Assembly: GCA_003151275.1 (NCBI GenBank)
Contig: PLXC01000042.1
Span: 21,481 to 85,480, forward strand
DNA from: Candidatus Melainabacteria bacterium
Lineage (GTDB): Bacteria; Cyanobacteriota; Vampirovibrionia; Obscuribacterales; Obscuribacteraceae
Direction: 5' to 3'
Length of the DNA: 64,000 nucleotides
A program made the position numbers and the translations under genes. The notes under the pieces were generated by a model that did no database searches, had not been told where the DNA came from, and saw only the letters and a program-made list of their open reading frames with translations. Positions 61,387 through 64,000 of the stretch are shown piece by piece. How positions within the stretch are numbered: position 1 is the first letter of the stretch; every line of letters begins with the position of its first letter.

Positions 61387-62106
61387 ATGAGTGAAGAAAA
61401 TCTACTAAAGCTCGATGGTCATGATTTGCGTCCCTGGAAAAGACGCACAGAAGCAGTGAGGTTGTCTGGCGAGTTTGTGCAGTTGCCTGAGAAATCCGAT
61501 CAGTCTCCTCTATATTGTGGATTCAGGAGAAGATTCGCCGCACATTTTATTGATTGTTTTGCAATGGCATCGCTTGGCGCACTAGGGTGCATCGCTGTCG
61601 GCGTGCACCTTCCGACTACTTTTATTGCTGTTCAGCACGTTGCTGTTTTGTTTGGATATTTCGGTTTGTGTCTATGGTTTACTTGTGACTTTGTTCCGGG
61701 ATTGGCTTTGTGTGCCTTTCTTTTAGCTTTGGCGATGTGGGTCAATTTTGCCTTTGCTTACGGTTTTAACATTCACGCCGCCCCACTCCATTCGTTATTC
61801 TTGTTAGGCTGTCTACCCTTCATTCTTGATTTGCTCTATCGGACAATTTGCGAAAGTTCGCCTGCTAGAGCCACTCTAGGCAAGCGTCTTATGCGAGTTT
61901 ATGTTGCCGATCTTAAAGGTAACCGGCTCACGTTTCAGCGCGCTCTGATGCGCAATGCGGCAAAGTCTTTTCTGCTTCCCGCGTTTATTTTGGGACCGAT
62001 AAGCATTTTGTGGACGAGAAGAAAACAAGCTCACCACGATGCATTGGTTGAGACGGTTGTTCTCAATAATGTAGAAAAAGCGGATCAGCGGAAACTTTTG
62101 CGCTGA
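61387..62106 (+). CDS. RDD family membrane protein
   Basis: 239 residues. The RDD pattern is present: GFRRRFAAHFIDCFAMA (Arg and Asp of the first helix), three to four helices, then ATLGKRLMRVYVADLKGNRLTFQRALMRNAAKSFLLP and RRKQAHHDALVETVV (the second Asp). The order is standard, with a longer cytoplasmic N-terminus. RDD proteins are small membrane proteins with suggested ion-transport roles. It is translated 20 bases after the polytopic protein upstream; a terminator for the opposite strand overlaps its stop. Confidence 0.85.
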   Translation: MSEENLLKLDGHDLRPWKRRTEAVRLSGEFVQLPEKSDQSPLYCGFRRRFAAHFIDCFAMASLGALGCIAVGVHLPTTFIAVQHVAVLFGYFGLCLWFTCDFVPGLALCAFLLALAMWVNFAFAYGFNIHAAPLHSLFLLGCLPFILDLLYRTICESSPARATLGKRLMRVYVADLKGNRLTFQRALMRNAAKSFLLPAFILGPISILWTRRKQAHHDALVETVVLNNVEKADQRKLLR

Positions 62107-62110
62107 TCCG
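62073..62110 (-). terminator. Intrinsic terminator of the HAD-ATPase gene inside the RDD 3' end
   Basis: A perfect 10-bp stem (CGGATCAGCG 62081-62090 with CGCTGATCCG 62101-62110, 10-base loop) is followed on the minus strand by CTTTTTCT. It contains the RDD stop codon (62104-62106). Confidence 0.75.
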
Positions 62111-62144
62111 TCGTGCTCAGTCGAACCATGCAGTCACTTCTATT

Positions 62145-63881
62145 TCATTTTAAAATGTTAGCTGAATTCAATTGTGGTCCAGTCGCTGAAGCTGTGTAGC
62201 GTTTTTTGATCAAATCGTGGATCGCTGCCTTGCTTTCTGTCGCCGATAAACTTCTATCTTCTTCAATTGACGCAGTTTCTTTTGCTAAATCGCTATCTTT
62301 GATTGCTTCGGCGAACCATTTGGAATATTCTGCATTCCGTAAATGATATAACCAAGTTTCATCATCTATGCCCTCAGAGATTTGCACGAAGAGTATTAGA
62401 TTCTGTACTCGAAGTTTCAATTGTTTTTTTGAGCCCGTGAAGTAGAAGCTTCTCTCTTCACCAACATCGCCTTCAGCATATTTTTTGAGATGCCTGCGCC
62501 GCTCTGTATGTGGTGGCGCAATCTTGATGCGCTGCAACTCCTTGTTGCGTTGCCAGAAAAATGCTTCACCTGGTTCAAGAGGTTTATCAATCTTAAAGGC
62601 GGTATCGTCACCGCATGCGGCCGCGAACTTTTCCAGCATCTCTTGTGGACTTTTACCGACGATTAGCGCTTTATCCAAGGAAGAAAGAGCTTCAATAGCG
62701 AGTTCGTCTGGATGAACGGTTATCAGGATCGTTCCTACCATGTCGCTTGCCGATGCTTGTGCTACGTGATTCTCATTTTTTGGCATCATGTGATGCGCCT
62801 CGTCGATAATGATCCAGTGCGGTCGACCAAGTGAGTCTCGCATCGATTTTAGTCGAGGTAACAAGTTGCCTAAGAATTGGGGGCGTTCAGCCAACGGCAC
62901 ACCGAGAAGATTGATGATTATATTTGTTTCTGGAAGTTTGAAGTGCTGGATCGTTTCATCAACGGTTGGCGCGTGCTGGCTGTTTCCTGTTGTTATGGCT
63001 TGCTCAAATACTTCATAATCGCCCTCAGGATCTATCAAGCAGAATTGATAGTCCTTTTCGGCCAGTCGTTCTATAATGCCAGTAACGGCTGTTGATTTGC
63101 CACTGCCTGAGGTGCCGGCAATCAGCATACCTTTGCCGTGTGTGTCTAAAAATACCTCCTTTCCGTCTGCGTTTATACCGAGCAAAATATCATGCCTGCT
63201 TAGATTGATACTCTCCAGCTCTGAACTCATGATCATCTCGATAACTTCACTTACTCCTGCACCACGAAAGGCCTTTGTGGTTATATCTGCAGCCTCTTTG
63301 ACGGATGGTAAAGCGTTGGCAACTGCAGCTGAACATTCGCAGGCGGTGAGAAAAGCCAGGTCGTTCTCTGCGTCGCCTGCACCGACTATGTTGTGCCGGG
63401 AGAGACCCAGCTCCTTGAGCGCTGCTTCTAATCCGAATGATTTATTCACGCCTGGAGGGAGCACCATGACTGCGCCTTTATTGAAAATCACTTGATGTTC
63501 AAGCCCCAGCGTTCGAATTGTTTCCAGCACTATGGTCTCATTGGGATGCCACGTGGCTACGACACATTTGCCAACGTCTAACGGTTGCACCTTTTGCTCA
63601 ATCAGGGCAGCTACAAGTTGGGGTGGCGGCTCAGGGGCAATCAACCTCTCCTCCTTGGTCGAAGGGAAGTAAAGCACACCGCCGTTCTCTGCGACGATCA
63701 GGTCAAAAACATCTACTTGCGCAAAGACCAGGAGAAGATCTTTCAATTGTCGCCCGGTCACTAATATGAGCTTCCGTCCGGTCTTATTGAACTTGACTAA
63801 AGATGCGAGCGTGAGCTCGTCCACAACGCCGTCCGCTGCTAAGGTTCCATCGTAGTCGGTGGCAAGTGCAATGAACCACAT
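62145..63881 (-). CDS. HAD-IIB phosphatase fused to a HerA-like (DUF87) ATPase
   Basis: 578 residues from ATG 63881, fixed by AGGAGA with a 6-base spacer; the open frame reaches 63917. Residues 1-225 are a Cof/SPP-type HAD hydrolase: ALATDYDGTLA (motif I nucleophile), ILVTGRQ (motif II), VNKSFGLEAAL (Lys, motif III) and GAGDAENDLAFL (motif IV). From about 240 a P-loop ATPase follows, with Walker A IAGTSGSGKSTAV and Walker B HWIIIDEAHHMMP, plus DPEGDY, the HerA/VirB4 pattern. The C-terminal 150 residues are helical and unassigned. The link between a sugar-phosphatase-like domain and an ATPase is unexplained. Confidence 0.88.
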   Translation of the reverse strand: MWFIALATDYDGTLAADGVVDELTLASLVKFNKTGRKLILVTGRQLKDLLLVFAQVDVFDLIVAENGGVLYFPSTKEERLIAPEPPPQLVAALIEQKVQPLDVGKCVVATWHPNETIVLETIRTLGLEHQVIFNKGAVMVLPPGVNKSFGLEAALKELGLSRHNIVGAGDAENDLAFLTACECSAAVANALPSVKEAADITTKAFRGAGVSEVIEMIMSSELESINLSRHDILLGINADGKEVFLDTHGKGMLIAGTSGSGKSTAVTGIIERLAEKDYQFCLIDPEGDYEVFEQAITTGNSQHAPTVDETIQHFKLPETNIIINLLGVPLAERPQFLGNLLPRLKSMRDSLGRPHWIIIDEAHHMMPKNENHVAQASASDMVGTILITVHPDELAIEALSSLDKALIVGKSPQEMLEKFAAACGDDTAFKIDKPLEPGEAFFWQRNKELQRIKIAPPHTERRRHLKKYAEGDVGEERSFYFTGSKKQLKLRVQNLILFVQISEGIDDETWLYHLRNAEYSKWFAEAIKDSDLAKETASIEEDRSLSATESKAAIHDLIKKRYTASATGPQLNSANILK

Positions 63882-63976
63882 AATGAGTCTCCTGGTTGCT
63901 TCCCCTCTACTTAACACAAAACCATTGGCTAGTTTTCAAAATTCTTTCAGTTTCATGGAATAAACGGAGTTTGTCA

Positions 63977-64000
63977 GATTGACGTCCTCTCCGCCCTAAA
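63977..64000 (-). mobile_element. Right end of a second IS608-like copy, cut by the window edge
   Basis: ATTGACGTCCTCTCCGCCC and the next four bases repeat exactly the sequence at 47280-47302, the right end of the intact element, in the same orientation. TCAA lies on the minus strand. A tnpB reading toward lower coordinates is expected just beyond 64000. Confidence 0.8.

Overview
The window looks like a chromosome segment from a non-photosynthetic relative of the Cyanobacteria, most like the Obscuribacterales (Melainabacteria/Vampirovibrionia). This is inferred from style, not from a marker gene. The clues are moderate GC, many transmembrane Hanks-type Ser/Thr kinases carrying leucine-rich-repeat or TPR sensor domains, a large Sel1-repeat protein, a TadG-like protein, many secreted proteins of unknown function and IS200/IS605 elements. 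No rRNA, tRNA or CRISPR array was seen.

Layout. 1-4.0 kb (minus strand): a tightly overlapped operon of a DUF2911 protein, a secreted PIG-L/LmbE deacetylase, a 51-residue membrane protein and a sodium:solute symporter that runs off the left edge. 4.5-20 kb: a signalling region with four Ser/Thr kinases (4.5, 8.4, 15.5 and 16.7 kb), a DUF4239 membrane protein, a Sel1-repeat protein, a helical-repeat protein, an exported MsrA/MsrB pair and an Ala/Pro/Gln-rich protein. 20-23 kb: a TPR protein with two retropepsin-like domains, convergent with a DUF900-type hydrolase. 23-30.4 kb (plus strand): a sulfatase island with two exported sulfatases, a formylglycine-generating enzyme carrying both catalytic cysteines, an exported HAD phosphatase and a small secreted protein. 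30.7-37 kb: a giant alpha-2-macroglobulin-like protein with a thioester CxEQ motif, convergent with a histidine kinase/response regulator pair. 40-47 kb: small secreted or unknown proteins, two alpha/beta hydrolases, a PlsC-like acyltransferase and an NCS1 permease. 47.3-48.9 kb: an apparently intact IS608-like transposon (TnpA Y1 transposase plus TnpB nuclease). 49-52.6 kb: a probable structured small RNA, a fifth kinase and a methyltransferase. 52.6-57.4 kb: a secreted protein, a TadG-like protein and a thioredoxin-CAP fusion. 58-64 kb: two small proteins, ArgD, a membrane protein, an RDD protein, a HAD phosphatase fused to a HerA-like ATPase, and the end of a second IS608-like copy at the right edge.

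Functional links. The FGE probably matures both sulfatases, whose motif cysteines need conversion to formylglycine; the HAD enzyme may act on the same class of scavenged esters. Secreted MsrA and lipoprotein MsrB form an envelope repair pair. The kinases share one plan (cytoplasmic kinase, one membrane helix, variable repeat domain), consistent with envelope sensing.

Most interesting unexplained items: a promoter-to-terminator, pseudoknot-capable RNA candidate at 48975-49201; solitary IS608 left ends, each still preceded by TTAC, on either side of a two-hydrolase cassette; the HAD-HerA and thioredoxin-CAP fusions; a 17-bp tandem duplication that has probably frameshifted the tail of one kinase; and two tandem 26-codon ORFs with good ribosome-binding sites.
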